Shown: positions 1 through 11,884 of the stretch, one piece after another
Layout: every line of letters begins with the position of its first letter
Position numbering within the stretch: the stretch's first letter is position 1
NCBI GenBank assembly: GCA_009801085.1
Contig: VNWV01000002.1
Location: forward strand, 3,100,001-3,164,000
Source of the DNA: Lasiodiplodia sp. COLG20
Taxonomy: Eukaryota; Ascomycota; Dothideomycetes; Botryosphaeriales; Botryosphaeriaceae
DNA length: 64,000 nt
Direction: 5' to 3'
Position numbers and translations under genes: made by a program
Notes under the pieces: generated by a model
What the model was told of the DNA's origin: nothing
Seen by the model: the letters and a program-made list of their open reading frames with translations, nothing else
Database searches by the model: none

Positions 1-588
1 GAGATCGAGGAGGTGCCAGGCTTCCAGATGGGCAAGACGAACAAGACGGACGAGTTCCTGGCCAAGTTCCCGACGGGCAAGGTGCCGGCGTTCGAGGGCG
101 CTGACGGAGTCAACCTGGTCGAGTCGGACGCCATCATGCAGTACGTGGCCGAGTCGGGCCCCAAGGCGGCGCAGCTGGTGGGGGCGAACGCGGCGGAGAA
201 GGCGCGGGTGCAGCAGTGGGTGCTGTTCCAGGTGGGCGAGGTGTGGCCGGAGGTGCTGAAGCTGCTCTACCCGCGCTTCGGCTTCGCCAAGCACGACGAG
301 GAGGCGGAGCAGAAGACGCTGGGCAAGCTGGCCAAGGTGCTCGAGACGCTGGAGCGCGCGCTGGGCGGCGGGCGGAGCTGGCTGGCGACCGAGGCGCTGA
401 GCATCGCGGACCTGGCCGTCATGTCGTCGCTGGTGGCGGCCTTCAAGTTCGGCGTCGACGAGGCGATGCGCAAGCAGTACCCCACGGCCATGGACTGGTT
501 CTTCCGCACGCTCAGGGCCGAGGGCGTGCACGAGTGCTTCCCCAACGCGGAGAAGGAGATGTGCACCGTCAGGCAGATCCCGCAGTAG
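1..588 (+). CDS. Glutathione S-transferase-like protein, eEF1B-gamma N-domain type (5' partial)
   Basis: The frame is open from the first base, so the start lies upstream of the window; 195 residues and a TAG stop are visible. The visible part begins late in the thioredoxin-like half: FPTGKVPAFEG is the cis-Pro segment that holds glutathione and ESDAIMQYVAES is the Glu-Ser glutathione-binding turn. An all-helical GST C-terminal domain follows, with the conserved N-capping stretch SIADLAVMSSL. The KFPTGKVPAFEG and ESDAI pattern is typical of the GST domain of elongation factor 1B gamma and its stand-alone fungal relatives. The reading frame stops after the GST fold, so the eEF1G C-terminal domain is absent; a stand-alone GST is the better call. 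Substrate unknown. Confidence 0.85.
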   Translation, partial: EIEEVPGFQMGKTNKTDEFLAKFPTGKVPAFEGADGVNLVESDAIMQYVAESGPKAAQLVGANAAEKARVQQWVLFQVGEVWPEVLKLLYPRFGFAKHDEEAEQKTLGKLAKVLETLERALGGGRSWLATEALSIADLAVMSSLVAAFKFGVDEAMRKQYPTAMDWFFRTLRAEGVHECFPNAEKEMCTVRQIPQ

Positions 589-688
589 AGAGACAAAAAT
601 GAATTCTGGAGTTCCCTGACATTTTAAATGGCCGGGCCGCGATTGCGGAAGCCGTGCCGTGGATTGCGCAATCCCGCTAATGCCGTTG

Positions 689-1381
689 TCAAGCGCGCGC
701 CTCGGCCGCCCTGTACGTGTCCAGAATGAGATCCGCCAGCTGCTGGTTCTGCGCCGCGAGATGCGGCAGGTGGTGGCCGCCCGTGTAGTGGAAGACGCGG
801 CGCGTCGCTTCGTCGCAGTACTGGGGCAGCTGCTCGCTCTGCGCCCGCCATGGATCCGACTCGGCCATGGCGTGCACCGTCGGCACCCGCACCACCACGC
901 CCTGCCGCTCCTCGCCCTCAGCGCGATGCGCGACCAGCAGGTCCTCCGCCGGCACCGTCCCGCAGATGAGCACCCCGAACTTGATCCTGCTCCCTGCCTC
1001 CTCCGCTCCCTGCTCCTCCTGCAGCAGTAGCAACTGCATCGCCGTCTTCGCGCCCTGTGAGAACCCCATCACTCCCGCGAACGGGCCCTGCTCCCGGATC
1101 GCGCCCACCAGCAGCCTGCGGACGCGCTCCATCTGCTGCGCGTGCGGCCCCGCCCGTTGCTTCTTCGCCTCGTCGTCGACCTCGTTGTGCCAGCGCAGGA
1201 ACGGCTCCTCGCCCTCAAAGAACGGCAGCACCCCCGGCCCCGCTGCGCATTCGATGGGTCCCTCCAGGAAGACCAGGTCGAAGTGCTTTCGGATCACCAG
1301 ACCCAGCCGCGCCGTCTGCGCTTCGAAGATGCGCGCGTTGGTCCCCGCCCCGTGGAGGCAGAGGATCTTTGGTTTGGCCAT
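689..1381 (-). CDS. FSH-family serine hydrolase (DUF341-type alpha/beta hydrolase)
   Basis: Single-exon gene of 230 residues. The start was placed at the ATG giving MAKPKILCLHGAG, because this is where the family begins; the frame upstream is open but does not look like the family. The N-terminal CLHGAGTNARIF is the oxyanion-hole strand-turn, GFSQG (Ser108) is the nucleophile elbow, Asp176 in AESDPW and His203/204 in GGHHLP complete the triad. Length and motif spacing fit yeast Fsh1-type hydrolases and the ovarian-cancer-gene-2-like family. Such enzymes are cytosolic carboxylesterases, and some act in secondary-metabolite pathways, but no such cluster is present here. It converges on the preceding GST gene with a 100-bp gap. 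Confidence 0.9.
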   Translation of the reverse strand: MAKPKILCLHGAGTNARIFEAQTARLGLVIRKHFDLVFLEGPIECAAGPGVLPFFEGEEPFLRWHNEVDDEAKKQRAGPHAQQMERVRRLLVGAIREQGPFAGVMGFSQGAKTAMQLLLLQEEQGAEEAGSRIKFGVLICGTVPAEDLLVAHRAEGEERQGVVVRVPTVHAMAESDPWRAQSEQLPQYCDEATRRVFHYTGGHHLPHLAAQNQQLADLILDTYRAAEARA

Positions 1382-2448
1382 TGAAAACGAGTGGTTGAGC
1401 TGACTTGTTGTTGTTTTTGCGTGCAGTGAGATGGTCAACGCTGAAATGTCGACTGTCGGCGCCTTAAAACTCGCCGATAGCGGCGTCACCGAGAACGCCG
1501 ACTCCCTGCCTAGGTAAGACTTTCCAACTGCATTTCTTGGCAATATCTGCTCGCACCATTTCCCCACCGTTCTGCCATGAGTGGAACGAAGATTGATGTT
1601 GAAGAAGACGTGACCCGCAGAACCACCGAGTCACTAAAGACTCACAGCGACGGTAGAGTTTGCTCGACGAGACTGCAAGATATCTCTTGCAACATTCCAA
1701 AGTAGCAAGGGTCCGGGCTCCATCTTAATTCGGAAACAGATGCAGTCGAAATAAACGGACGAATGTCAGCCGAGCCATGGCGCCATCTACCAAGACCCTT
1801 GGATCTGACAGCACCAGGTTTCTCTACCCAAATAATAATGCTGCTGTCCCGCCATTTAGCCCCGTGTAACATGACAGCTACCTAGTTACAGCTAGCGCCC
1901 GTTCGACTTAAATCGCGGCATAGTATCTGCAATGTAAGGAGGCGCAATTCAACGCCATTGGCCCTATCTGTGGCGCATGGCTGGCCGGTATTCCGGACGA
2001 TACGTGACACGGACCGAGATTGCTATTTTCTGCGTCGTACGGTGGGCCGGCTTTTTCGATTGACCAACAAACACAATCCGACGTTTACTCATGCTGGTCA
2101 AAAATCCGCTGCTGACGTAGTGGAGGCGTGTCGCTATCCTTGCATGGTCATAACGGCCGTGCAAGGTACGCGGAATGCTTACTTCTTCCGTCGTGAGAAA
2201 CAGACGGTAGGTGGAGAGGATTTGTTTCACAAAGCGGGAGCCGAGCGTAGATCATGAAGGCTTGGTTTCAAGGACAAGACACACTCTAGGCTTACGTATA
2301 CTCCGGCTTTTGCCAACCGCGTCCCCTATTGGCCTAGTAAGGATGCTATATAATTGGCATGATGATCTTTTGCCTCTCCTTCCCATCACCAAAGCACTGG
2401 TTGCTCTCGTTTTCTACCGATATACATTCTTTCAATCCTATTTTCATT
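1382..2448. other. Intergenic region between divergent FSH hydrolase and secreted-protein genes
   Basis: About 1.07 kb serving as shared upstream sequence of two divergently transcribed genes. Open frames here are short and low in coding character. The only element I can point to is the TATA box near the right-hand gene (listed separately). Confidence 0.6.
2347..2353 (+). promoter_or_regulatory. TATA box of the secreted-protein gene
   Basis: TATATAA lies 96 bp upstream of the ATG at 2449 and is followed by a pyrimidine-rich leader (CTCTCCTTCCC), the usual arrangement for a strongly expressed fungal secreted protein. Confidence 0.6.
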
Positions 2449-3216
2449 ATGAAGTCTACAGCTTTTCTCGCTCTTCCCGCTCTTGCGGCTGCGCTGCCTT
2501 CCCTTGCTTCTGTCACCCGTCTCGTGCAGAAGCGCGAGGATACCTGGGGTGGCGCCGTCTCTCTCGGCCCCACCAAGTCGACCATCGTCAATGCCGTCAC
2601 CACCATCATTCCCGGCACTCCCCCCTCGTCCCAGAATGGCGAGCTCTTCCTGTGGCCTGGTATGAGCAACGGCACTGGCGATCTTGTTCAGACCACCCTT
2701 GAGCAGTGGTCTGACGGAAACGAGTGGTGCGGCGCCGACTCTACCCAGTGGTGTGTCCGCGCCTCTCTCTTCGGCAGCTTCGGCCAGAAGGATTCAAACG
2801 CGTCCGCCGTTAGCGGCGACACCAAGGTCAGGATCGAGTACAACCTGATGGACGACGGCACCACTTGGGAACAGTAAGCCCCATCTCCTGCAAACACACC
2901 TGTTGAAACAAGTTGCGCTCACACTTACCCAAGGATTGTCACCAACGCCGATACGGGCGAGAACCTGTCCTACTTTTCCTACGACTCGGGCCCTTACATG
3001 ACCGGTTACGGCACCGGCACTGAGTGCGACGACAGCTGCACCGGCACCGTCTCTGAGCAGCAGTACCTCAACACCACCATCACCCTCGCCGCTGCCGACA
3101 CCTCTTTCAGCGACACTTTGACCAGCTCCGGTGGTGCCGTATACACCGAGATGACGTCCAGCCAGGGTGGCAAGGTCTGGACTATTGAGAAGATCACTCT
3201 TCCCGCCATGTCCTAA
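2449..3216 (+). CDS. Small secreted protein, possible eqolisin-like beta-sandwich
   Basis: Two exons, 2449-2873 and 2934-3216; the 60-nt intron has donor GTAAGC and acceptor AAG, and the split codon CA|G restores the frame. The product is 235 residues. MKSTAFLALPALAAALPSLA is a clear signal peptide and a Lys-Arg at about residue 28-29 is a likely Kex2 site. The mature chain is acidic, rich in Thr/Ser/Gly with several N-glycosylation sequons, and has cysteine pairs (WCG...WCV and CDDSC). The order W-GAV, LVQTTLEQW, then a sequence beginning SGDTKV is faintly reminiscent of eqolisin (G1) peptidases, but the catalytic-Glu AEW region is not visible, so I do not call a peptidase. Extracellular protein of unknown function. 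Confidence 0.8.
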
Positions 3217-6200
3217 ACTAGCATGCCTTCTTGCATGGGAAGAGTGAAAAAAAAAATTCAATGTACATCTTTTAAACTCCGCACAGGGAATATGCATTGT
3301 CAGCTAGATGCCGAAAAGGTTGTAGAATCATGAATGAATGGTGATAGCCGAGCACGTCCCAGAAAGCCGAGAAAATACGAATGCTTAGCGTGATGCTTGT
3401 TGAATTCCCCGGGGAACGCGAGGTATCGGTTGTAGATGCAGCACTGGGCACTAAACGGTGTTTTAGCCTCAGGCGAATCGTCGGGTGACGAACGACACCG
3501 CGCACGGCTGGCGGTGGCGTCGTCTCTTCTATTTTTCCGGCCCCTGGATCATTTCCGAGATCTGCTGCAATCACACCGCGGTACCTCCGTCTATGTTAGA
3601 AGATAAATTCTAAATGGACCTTTGAGAGTCGTCGTATTGGGGCCATGTCATCCAGTGGTTCTAATTGTCGTTGTCAGTTCGTCCTGACAGCCCCTAACTT
3701 TAAATCATATAAAGCCCCCTCTTTCAGCGGAATGCTAGCGGGGGCTTTGAGCTCAGTCTGGTGATATGATAGGTCAAAATCATGGGTTTGTGCTCCTTCC
3801 AGGGTGATAAGAGGTCAGAACCCCAGTTCTCCTTGACAAAACAAATCCGCATTAGCCATCGGCTGCAAGAGGGGACTGTAAGCTCACCCCAGTGACTTGG
3901 CCGTAGACGTATCATTAAGAATTAGTCTTCCAACTTGTTCTCGCTGATATATTGAATATCTCCATCTTCTTTTAATTTCCATCCCGAATCTACCTACGAT
4001 AACGGTATCATCTCTAAATAAGACCTCTTATACCTACTGACGCATGGTAGAAACTACACTGACTCTTTCAAAGTGGTAATATATAGAAGAAGAAAGATTT
4101 CTTCTTACTATAAAGGCGCCTTGACTTCCCTTGCTCAGAGCGAATAAGGTTGGTATTTCGGAAAAGAAATAGGCTAAGAATGCAAATTAAGTTACAATGG
4201 TGAGGTTACTATATTCTGGGTAGGTAGTAAGATGGTTACAAGGAGTCCGATGGAGGACGTGCGAAAGGTGGATGGCAGGCATTCAAGGTACACGATTTTT
4301 TCATAATTTGAATGGGGATGATTTAAAAAGCGATGAATAAATAATAACCTGGCCTTCCTTGTCACAGTGACGCCGTCAGCTCTTCCTTGAGGCCCCACAG
4401 ACATGGTGGGTACATACTCAACGAAAAGATAATGCAGACAAACGAAAAGCCAAAGGAATGGGTCGCGTCAGCCTGAGGCAGTGCAATACAAGCGACACCG
4501 TGGCCCAGTGACATAGGCGGAGCCCAGAGGCCGCCAGACTGGTCTCCAAAAACTAGTTTAATCAATAGAAATGCCCCCGTAGGGACGTTCTAGAGATTAA
4601 ACTAAAAAGAACAGCTACTACACTTGATCTAAGCTAAAAGGCAAAGAGAGCTAGAGAAAAAAGGAAAAGAAGGCCTGGGTTGGCGAAGAATGGGGAGCTT
4701 AAATAGAGGGACGGAGGAAGAGGTTGTCGTGGATACGCGTGCAAAATTTCCGGGGCCGTGCGTGCAGTATCCGGGGAAACACAGGCCCGGGAAGGTGGGT
4801 TCGGGTGGCGGGGACATGTGATGGCGCTGTTGGGCCGGGTGGTCGTGGTAGGGCAAGGTATCAATGCTAAGCGCGGGAGGTGCTTTCGCGGGAGCGCTTG
4901 CTCAACACCAAGCGCGACACCATGCTGTAGGAATTTTCTCTCTGCGTGACACCGTACACACAAGAAGGTCCGCATGCACCTCTAGCACCTTCTACCAATC
5001 ACCCAACAGATTCACCCATTTTAATATACTGCGATGGACAATTCGCAACTTCACTCGCTGACTGTCGGAGGAACCTAGATGTGAACACTCCTTTCGCATG
5101 CGGTGTATGGTTGTTCAGTATGATCCGAAGCTTGGGTATATTTTCTGCATTTATGAAGCGAGATCACCAGCATAGTTTTAATCAGCGTTACTTCCCTACT
5201 GTCATTCTTTAACGTTTGACGCCTCATATCAAGCGCTCATCTGCCCTCCCACTTATATCAGGAAGCATAGAGATGTCGACAAAGACTTTGAGTAATTAGA
5301 AACATTCTTTTAATGGTCCTCTAATGCCAGCAAGCACCTTAAAGACTGTTTGACAAAATACGCGGAGATGCAGATGCGAGGTAGCTTTCCGTGTTTGTAG
5401 AAAAAGTACGATACGCCACGGAGTCAACTCCTTACTAGCAGTACTATGAAAGGTGTGAGCGGGAGTCTTAAGACGGGGCCCTGGAAGGACGCCCGGCGGA
5501 CACGTCATGACAGGTGCACAGAATCCACGTCCTATTGAAACCGCCTAACTCTCCAGTGCTCAACTTACTTAGGGGAAGATGCAGCAGCAATTTCATTCGA
5601 TTAGAGTGACATGATAGATCTATGATTATTACCGACTGCTCTCAGCGAGAGAGGCCCCCCTCAACCGATGGCAGCATGGTACTTCACGTAGATGCTTAGC
5701 CGAGTCTATTTGGGATCCTCCTCCCTACTAGGGGCTTTCTGAGCGTGTCTAGAGCGACATCTTCGAGCTATGTGGGGTTAACGGGAGGCTGCTTTGCGTA
5801 TACTCCGTCAAATATTTCAAATGGACGTGGAACATGGATTTTGTTGCCACTGAGTACGCATTGATCTCAGCGCGTGGCATCCACGGAAAGCCTTTAAGAT
5901 ATTTTCCGGTTGTTTGCATCCTCAGACGTTTTAATGGCCTAGAGCTCTCCATCGAATGCAGCTCGGAGCAGGTGGATAAGGACCGCGGGGAATGCATGCA
6001 GAACAGGTGAGACCAAGTCGGCCCAGTTCGAAGCCATGTGATCTTGTGCTGCTCTAACCAGGCCATTCTGCAAGCAGCTGAATAATAACGTGGTACGATC
6101 CCGCCGATGAAGTGACGAGCGAGTGGCGTTCCGTTTGGACGAAATAGCTAAAACACTACGTAAATAGTAGCGATGATAAGAAAAGTAAGCCACTAAAATA

Positions 6201-8089
6201 TATGGATGAACCATCTTGGAAGGAAGTGAGAATCTGATTGGTTCCGGGGCGGTTGCCGTGGCTTTAGGATCCAGACCGGTAGCATGACAGGCGTTCCAAA
6301 TAGCGCAAGATGTACCGTTCAAAACAATTGTCTTATAAGGCCTAGATGCTAGTGGGTCCGATCCTGGGGGATGCGCAAGCACCAAGCGCACTACTTCAAG
6401 GAATCGCCGATGATCACCGAAGGTCCGGTCGTAGCGCGAGTCCTTCGAGTGACGCAGTGAAATCTAGGATGCGCAGGGTTCTGTGGTTAACTAGACCATA
6501 GTATCGCAGATCTAGTCATGGCACCACGATTTCTTTCGGGTAAGGTAGTGCGGCATCACTGACCGGCAACAATTATGGCTGGGTAAAATTGAGGATAGGC
6601 TACGACGGCGACCCATAGTTCATGGCGACATGAACATGGAATATCCATGTGCCAACTGTTTAATGTATAGTGGAAAATCATTAATCTGAAGGAGAAAAGG
6701 GAACATTGATCAGCGACGGCTCTGAGGAAACAACATAGCTTCGAGAATGCCTTTTCGTGTGAAAGCAGAGGAACAAAAGAAAAATGAAACAAGTTGTGAG
6801 GACGAAAGAAGAGAATGTAGGAAACATTCATCAAGCCAACACGGGGGTCTGTCAGGAAGTACATCCAGCCGGTCATTGTCGTAGCTAGGAGCGTGATACC
6901 GAGCTGCAGCACAGAAAGATCCGATCGTGTGGAGCGAGACAAGTACAACCGTCTTTTTCAACGCGGCATTGGGACAACTTATCGCAATCAACCTTGATCA
7001 GAAGTCTCGATAGCTCGAATTGCTCGTTTGGGTAATGTCATATTTGTGGGCCGGGGATCTTCGTGGTCATGGCTTTCGCTACACACAGGAAGTGCGTCAT
7101 AGTCAACACCAAGCTACGGTCGCACGAGGCAAGGCCCGAGAGCTGAGGCGGAGCAGTGGGGCTGGACACGAGCTGATGCGAGCTGCACGGATGGCTCTGG
7201 GGACACAGCTGAACGCAGGACATAATGCGTGTTATAAGCTGAAGTGACGTTTGCCAATGGATTGCGCGAAGTGTGGAGGACGCGTGGAGCTCGGATCACT
7301 TCGCTTGTCGTGGATCACGCGGGTGTGTCCGGCTGGTGACGCTGAAGAGAGCTGGCGGAACAGTCGCGCCATGGAGGCGACAGCGCGAGCGAGACATGTG
7401 CGCTGTATTGGGAGCGACGTGTCTGACCTCGACGGGCGAGGGAGGACAGTGGTGGATTATATCGGGCTGTCGTCTGAGGCGGCAGCGGAAGAAAGGTGGC
7501 TGGGAAGCCGCTTAGCGCCCGCGCCATGAGCCAATCAGCGGCGGCGTTGCTGGGCCAGCAGAGCAGGTTACCAGCCCTGGAAGCTGCAACGCAGGGAACG
7601 GCAGCTGCTTTCTCTCTCGCGCTCTCCCAAGTGTACCGGCTGACGACACGTCCGCGACCTCTTCTCGAAAGCTTTCCAAGACAAGCGCAACCCTCCCTCA
7701 CCCCTCGCGACAGCGCTGCGATAGCCCCACCGAGCTCCGCCGTCGGGCATGCTCCGCACCTCCGCCCTCCGCACCTCTGTCGTCAGCACCACGCTCCACA
7801 CCGCGCTCACCACCGCGCCTCCCTCCGCGGTCTCCACACCCGCTTGAGCCTCCTCCAGTCTCCGCGCCCACCCGCGTTTTACACGACCGTCACGACCTGT
7901 TTTTTACGCATTCGTTCTGTACATTGTTCTGTGCCGCCTGGTCTCAGCCGACGCGAATCCCGACGGCATTGCACATACAAACGGCGTTCATGCTATAGAC
8001 TTTCCCCGTTTGCGCGCACTGCCAGCTACATATCCGCCCACCTGCCAGATTAATTCGCACGCCAATAACTTCGTCACAAACGACTCAGA
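3217..8089. other. Gene-poor region with AT-rich stretch and one MITE
   Basis: About 4.9 kb. The open frames (for example 5939-6391 and 6556-6948, minus) show no family signature or gene-like codon pattern. Roughly 3900-4350 is AT-rich, which could be RIP-affected repeat debris. A miniature inverted-repeat element sits at 3712-3878. The last 700 bp become GC- and pyrimidine-rich and probably form the promoter and 5' leader of the cytochrome b561-like gene. Confidence 0.5.
3712..3878. mobile_element. Diverged MITE, copy 1 (25-bp inverted ends, TA flanks)
   Basis: A 167-bp element. The left end (3712-3736) and the reverse complement of the right end (3854-3878) match at 19 of 25 positions, and TA flanks both sides (3710-3711 and 3879-3880). 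The right end is 24/25 identical to the right end of the copy at 53.6 kb, which establishes it as the same family. The interior shares little with the other copies. No coding capacity. Confidence 0.7.
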
Positions 8090-10643
8090 ATGTCCACAGA
8101 CGGGCTCGCGCCTCCGGGCAGCAGCCAATATTCCTCGGGCACCATGTACGTCGGTGATGGTACATGGGATTCAGAGAGAAATACCTTTCTGCTACCCAAC
8201 CTTATGGGCTTGAACTTTGACACCATGCGCTACAACGGTAAGCTCATTTCCAACTTGCGCCAGCCCCCGCAAAGTGCTGACCAGCTTAAAGGCATGGGGA
8301 ACCGGTTCAAGGAGATGACAGGTTACAAACCGCTCATTATCGGCCATGGAGTTGTCGCTGCAATCACCTTTCTTGCCATCGTCCCCGCGGCTATTTTCAT
8401 GGCTCGGTTCTATCACCGCAATCCCCGTCTAGCTTTGCGCATGCACATATGGCTGCAGATCTTGACTGTGTTATTGACGACAGTGGTATTCATGCTTGGG
8501 TATTTCGCTGTGGGCCCGGAGAGGAGTCTTACAAATCCGCATCATGGAATTGGCACGGCCATCTACGTCCTCATCCTCGTGCAGGCCATAGGCGGCGGCC
8601 TCATTCATCACAGAGAGAAGGGAAGAGAACGGTTCAAAATCCCCTTGAAGCTGATGGTGAGTTTTTTCCTTTCTATCCGCGAAATCCCGGTCGACTGAGA
8701 CTTGTCAGATGCACCAATGGCTGGGACGCGCGATTGCCATTCTTGGGTTTGTTCAAATCCCGCTCGGTCTCACACTCTGGGGATCTCCGAAGGTTCTCTT
8801 TGTGTTGTACGCCGTTTGGGGATTCGGTCTCCTTCTCTGTTACTTTTACTTGTCGTGGAAGAACTTGCCGGTGGGCGCGTTCGATGATGATGGGACGTAC
8901 ATCTCCGACTACACGGCCGTGACCGAGGATAGACAGAGCCGCCGAAGCCACCGGCGTGACCTTGGCGCATTGGCTGCTGCCGGTGCTGCAGGGGCCGGGC
9001 TGGCAGCGATGCGGAGGAGATCGCAGAGCAGAAGACGCTCTGAAGTGACCGAACAGCAAACCGTCCTCAGCTCGCGGCCTCCAACTTCGCACCACCGGCC
9101 TGGATCCCGCCACGATCATGACGACACTTATCTCGACGAGAAGTATTCCGAGGATGGCGGCCGCCGTGGCCATACGTGGCGTGATCGATTGCTAGGTGCT
9201 ACTGCGGGCCTCGGTGCGTTCGCCGCCGTCAAGAGTCTTTTCAATCGCAGGAAACCGGAAGAGGACAGCGTCGTCAGCAGCTACGTACCGCCTCCCGGAG
9301 GGGCAACTTCTATCACACAGACGGACTTGAGTAGACTCGAGGAAGGCAGGGCTCCGGCTTCTCCTGGGAACGCAGCAGATCGTTACAGACGCACTCAAGA
9401 GAGCGAGGTTGCAGAGGATGCTGCTCTTTCGGGAAGCCCAATGCGCAGACCTGGCCCCCGCACCAGGAGGAGCGGGGATTCCATCGACTCCTGGGACAGC
9501 CGGGAGAGCTTCGAGAGCATTCGCGATGAGCCGCACGGTGATGGCCATGGCCTCCGGAACACGCTTCTGGGGCTGGGCCTTTTCGGCTTCATCAAGCACA
9601 AACTGGGCGAACGAAAGAAGCAGAAGGAGGAGGCGCATGTGGAGGAGGTGCGACAGCAGGATATCGAAAACGAGCGGATTGCGCGGATGGGCAGCCACCG
9701 GCGGAAATTTACAGGGGATGGTTCGCCTCTGAGAACACCTGGCAGGCGGTACTCCAATGGCACTGAAAGTGCCTTTGACTTCAGGGGAAGCAGCCCCGAG
9801 CTGTCTCGCCACTCGTTCCAACGCCCTGGTCCGATCACACCCACACGACCCACAATGGGAAGCAGAATCGATGCGGTCGGTGAGGGCACACACCACGTAA
9901 CGGGCGTACCTCCACCGCCGCACGATCCGTTTCCCGTGCCCGCTGGCGGAATGTACGCAGACTCGGATTCCGAGATCTATGCGTCGCCAAGCAGGCATGC
10001 TCACCGCCGTCACTCCAAGCGTGATGCCGCATTAGCTGGCACTGGCGCTGCAGTAGCTGGAGCAGCGGCCTCGCGGCGAGGACACAGTCGACATCGACCA
10101 CACAGCAGTGACACTAATCTTACGTCGCCGCCCGTGTCAGTCAAGGTCAAGATGCACAAAGATGGCCGCCACGTCACCTTGCGCCGGCTGAACGAGGCGG
10201 AAGCAGCAGCCGAGCGAGAGGCACGGCGGCGCGAGCGCAAACGCGCAGGCAGTCTGAGCTCTGTGAGCGGTGACGAGCACTGGCGACGAACGGAAATGAT
10301 GGAGGCACAGCAGGCAGCGGAAATGGAGAAGGAGAAACATCGATTCTCGACTACTTCTCAAGCCGAGTCAACTGTGCCTCCGCTCCCGGTAATGGATCAG
10401 ACGCCACCGGGCCCTCCACCCGTACCGAAACACCAGTCGTCTCCACAATCGGCAACAAACTTGCCGCCGCCGGCCCCAGGAACCACGAGCGGGCTTGGCA
10501 GCTTGGGCAGCGGAGACCCGTTCAGCCCGGCTGGCACGGAGCAGAGCAGAGCCGACAGCAATCGGCGGCGGCGCAGGGCGGAGCGGGCGCAGGCGAGGCT
10601 AGCAAGAGGTGGCGGAACAGGGAGCAGGGTGGAGTTCACGTAG
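8090..10643 (+). CDS. Cytochrome b561-like integral membrane protein with long disordered C-terminal tail
   Basis: Exons 8090-8656 and 8709-10643; the 52-nt intron (GTGAGT...TCAG) falls in phase 0 between LKLM and MHQW. The product is 833 residues. Residues about 80-235 hold five or six hydrophobic helices with the spaced histidines of the b561/ferric-reductase core: His86 (IIGHG), His119 (MHIWLQ), His151/152 (NPHHGIG) and His191 (MHQWLGR), expected to bind two hemes for transmembrane electron transfer. There is no DOMON domain in front. The remaining roughly 600 residues are low-complexity and charged, rich in Arg, Ser, Pro and Ala, with two short Gly/Ala-Leu-Phe segments (LLGATAGLGAFAAVKSLF and NTLLGLGLFGFIKHKLG) that could touch membranes. 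Electron donor and acceptor are unknown. Confidence 0.85.
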
Positions 10644-11295
10644 GCGGCGAAGGCGTCTTTCCTAACAAAGCATGGTGTGGGGATTGCCTCTGGGGTGGAG
10701 TTCGCCTGACGGACGCCCTGCCCTGTAGTGATCCTGAAGGCCGGCATTGGCCAAGAAGCTCAGCTCTCGCCTTGGTCCGCATCGCGGGCGCAGTCGAGCA
10801 TACGGGCGGGGGGAGTAGCATTTGGACCGGGGTCGGCGAGGTCCTGGCGTAATTGGCGACGGCATGCGAGGGTGGTCTGACTTTCTGGTTTTTGTCCTTT
10901 TCATTCTGCGTAATTATGGTAGGCATTGAGCGAGCATGGCGTTGGCGCATGGTCAGCACGTGGAGGTGCTTGAGCTTGTCATGCTGATTCGATGCATGGT
11001 TCTAATTCCCCAACCAGGCACTCGGGAGCGCAGTGGTCTTGGTTGGAGCTCATGGCCTCTTGCGGAGGCGGGTCAATTTCCTTGTTGGGCGCATTGCGGC
11101 TGATGGCTGTGGCTAGTGACATCCTGTACAAGTAATCGCGCCGATTCAACGGTGATTCGCATGTTGACGAAGCGGGACGTCGTCATCGTCAGTGCTGTTG
11201 TGTAACGAGGGCTGCCCTGTTTGGGGGGCGGTTGGAGAGCGGCACAGCAGTCAGCGTGAGGCTCTGCGTCGCACACGGCGGCGTCGCTTAGGCGG

Positions 11296-11302
11296 TATAT
11301 AG
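11296..11302 (+). promoter_or_regulatory. TATA-like box, distal
   Basis: TATATAG in the context GGTATATAGGCAGGGGC, followed by a CT/CAG-rich stretch resembling a fungal leader. It lies 1.5 kb upstream of the transcription-factor start. Transcription is inferred, not shown. Confidence 0.35.
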
Positions 11303-11877
11303 GCAGGGGCTGCGTCGGACCCGGGCGTGGTGTTGTCTCGCGTCCTCACCACTGCTCGTCATCAGCAGCAGCAACGCACGACCTCGATACCCGCCCATCC
11401 TGGCTCCGGCGTTCTCTCGCGCCGGGCAGGGCAGGGCTGGGCGCGCCGCAGCCCGAGCTCTCCTCTGCCTTGGTGTCTCAGGCAGGCCCGTTTTCCATCG
11501 CGTCGGCGCACGTCCGCCGCGGGCGCTCAACTGACAGCCAGCACATTTCGTTTGACCGACTCGTGGAACGCATCCGGGGCGTGGGTAGATGTCATCAGCG
11601 GCGCGAGGCCCAAGGGCGATTATGGCAAGAGCGGCAAGCGGGAGACAAGGGGGCTTCACGATGCGGACGACTCTGGCTGGATTCTGCTTCAGCAAGCGAC
11701 ATGGCCGCTCGGTCTGCTCCGCCGGCTACCCGCTCTCGAGTCATGGGGCAACCTCATCGTCAGCTCCCCGGCGACGGGCCATCAATGCCGCGAGCGGCGA
11801 GCACCCGCTTGCCCGGTGCAGGGCGCAAGGCAGGCCAGAAGCGCACCGCAGAAGGGCCTTTTGGGGCGTCTTGCACG

Positions 11878-11884
11878 TATATAG
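11878..11884 (+). promoter_or_regulatory. TATA-like box, proximal
   Basis: TATATAG in the context ACGTATATAGAGGGCAGC, with an ATG at 11942 about 60 bp downstream that opens a non-conserved 140-codon frame. It may serve a long 5' leader or an upstream ORF of the regulator. Confidence 0.35.

Noticed and set aside
5648..5680. Sequence resembling the MITE end (GCCCCCCTCAACCGATGGC)
   Set aside because: No TA flank, no matching partner end nearby, and the match is short.
5939..6948. Two minus-strand frames in the 3.2-8.1 kb region
   Set aside because: Codon use and composition look random; no motifs or transposase signatures.
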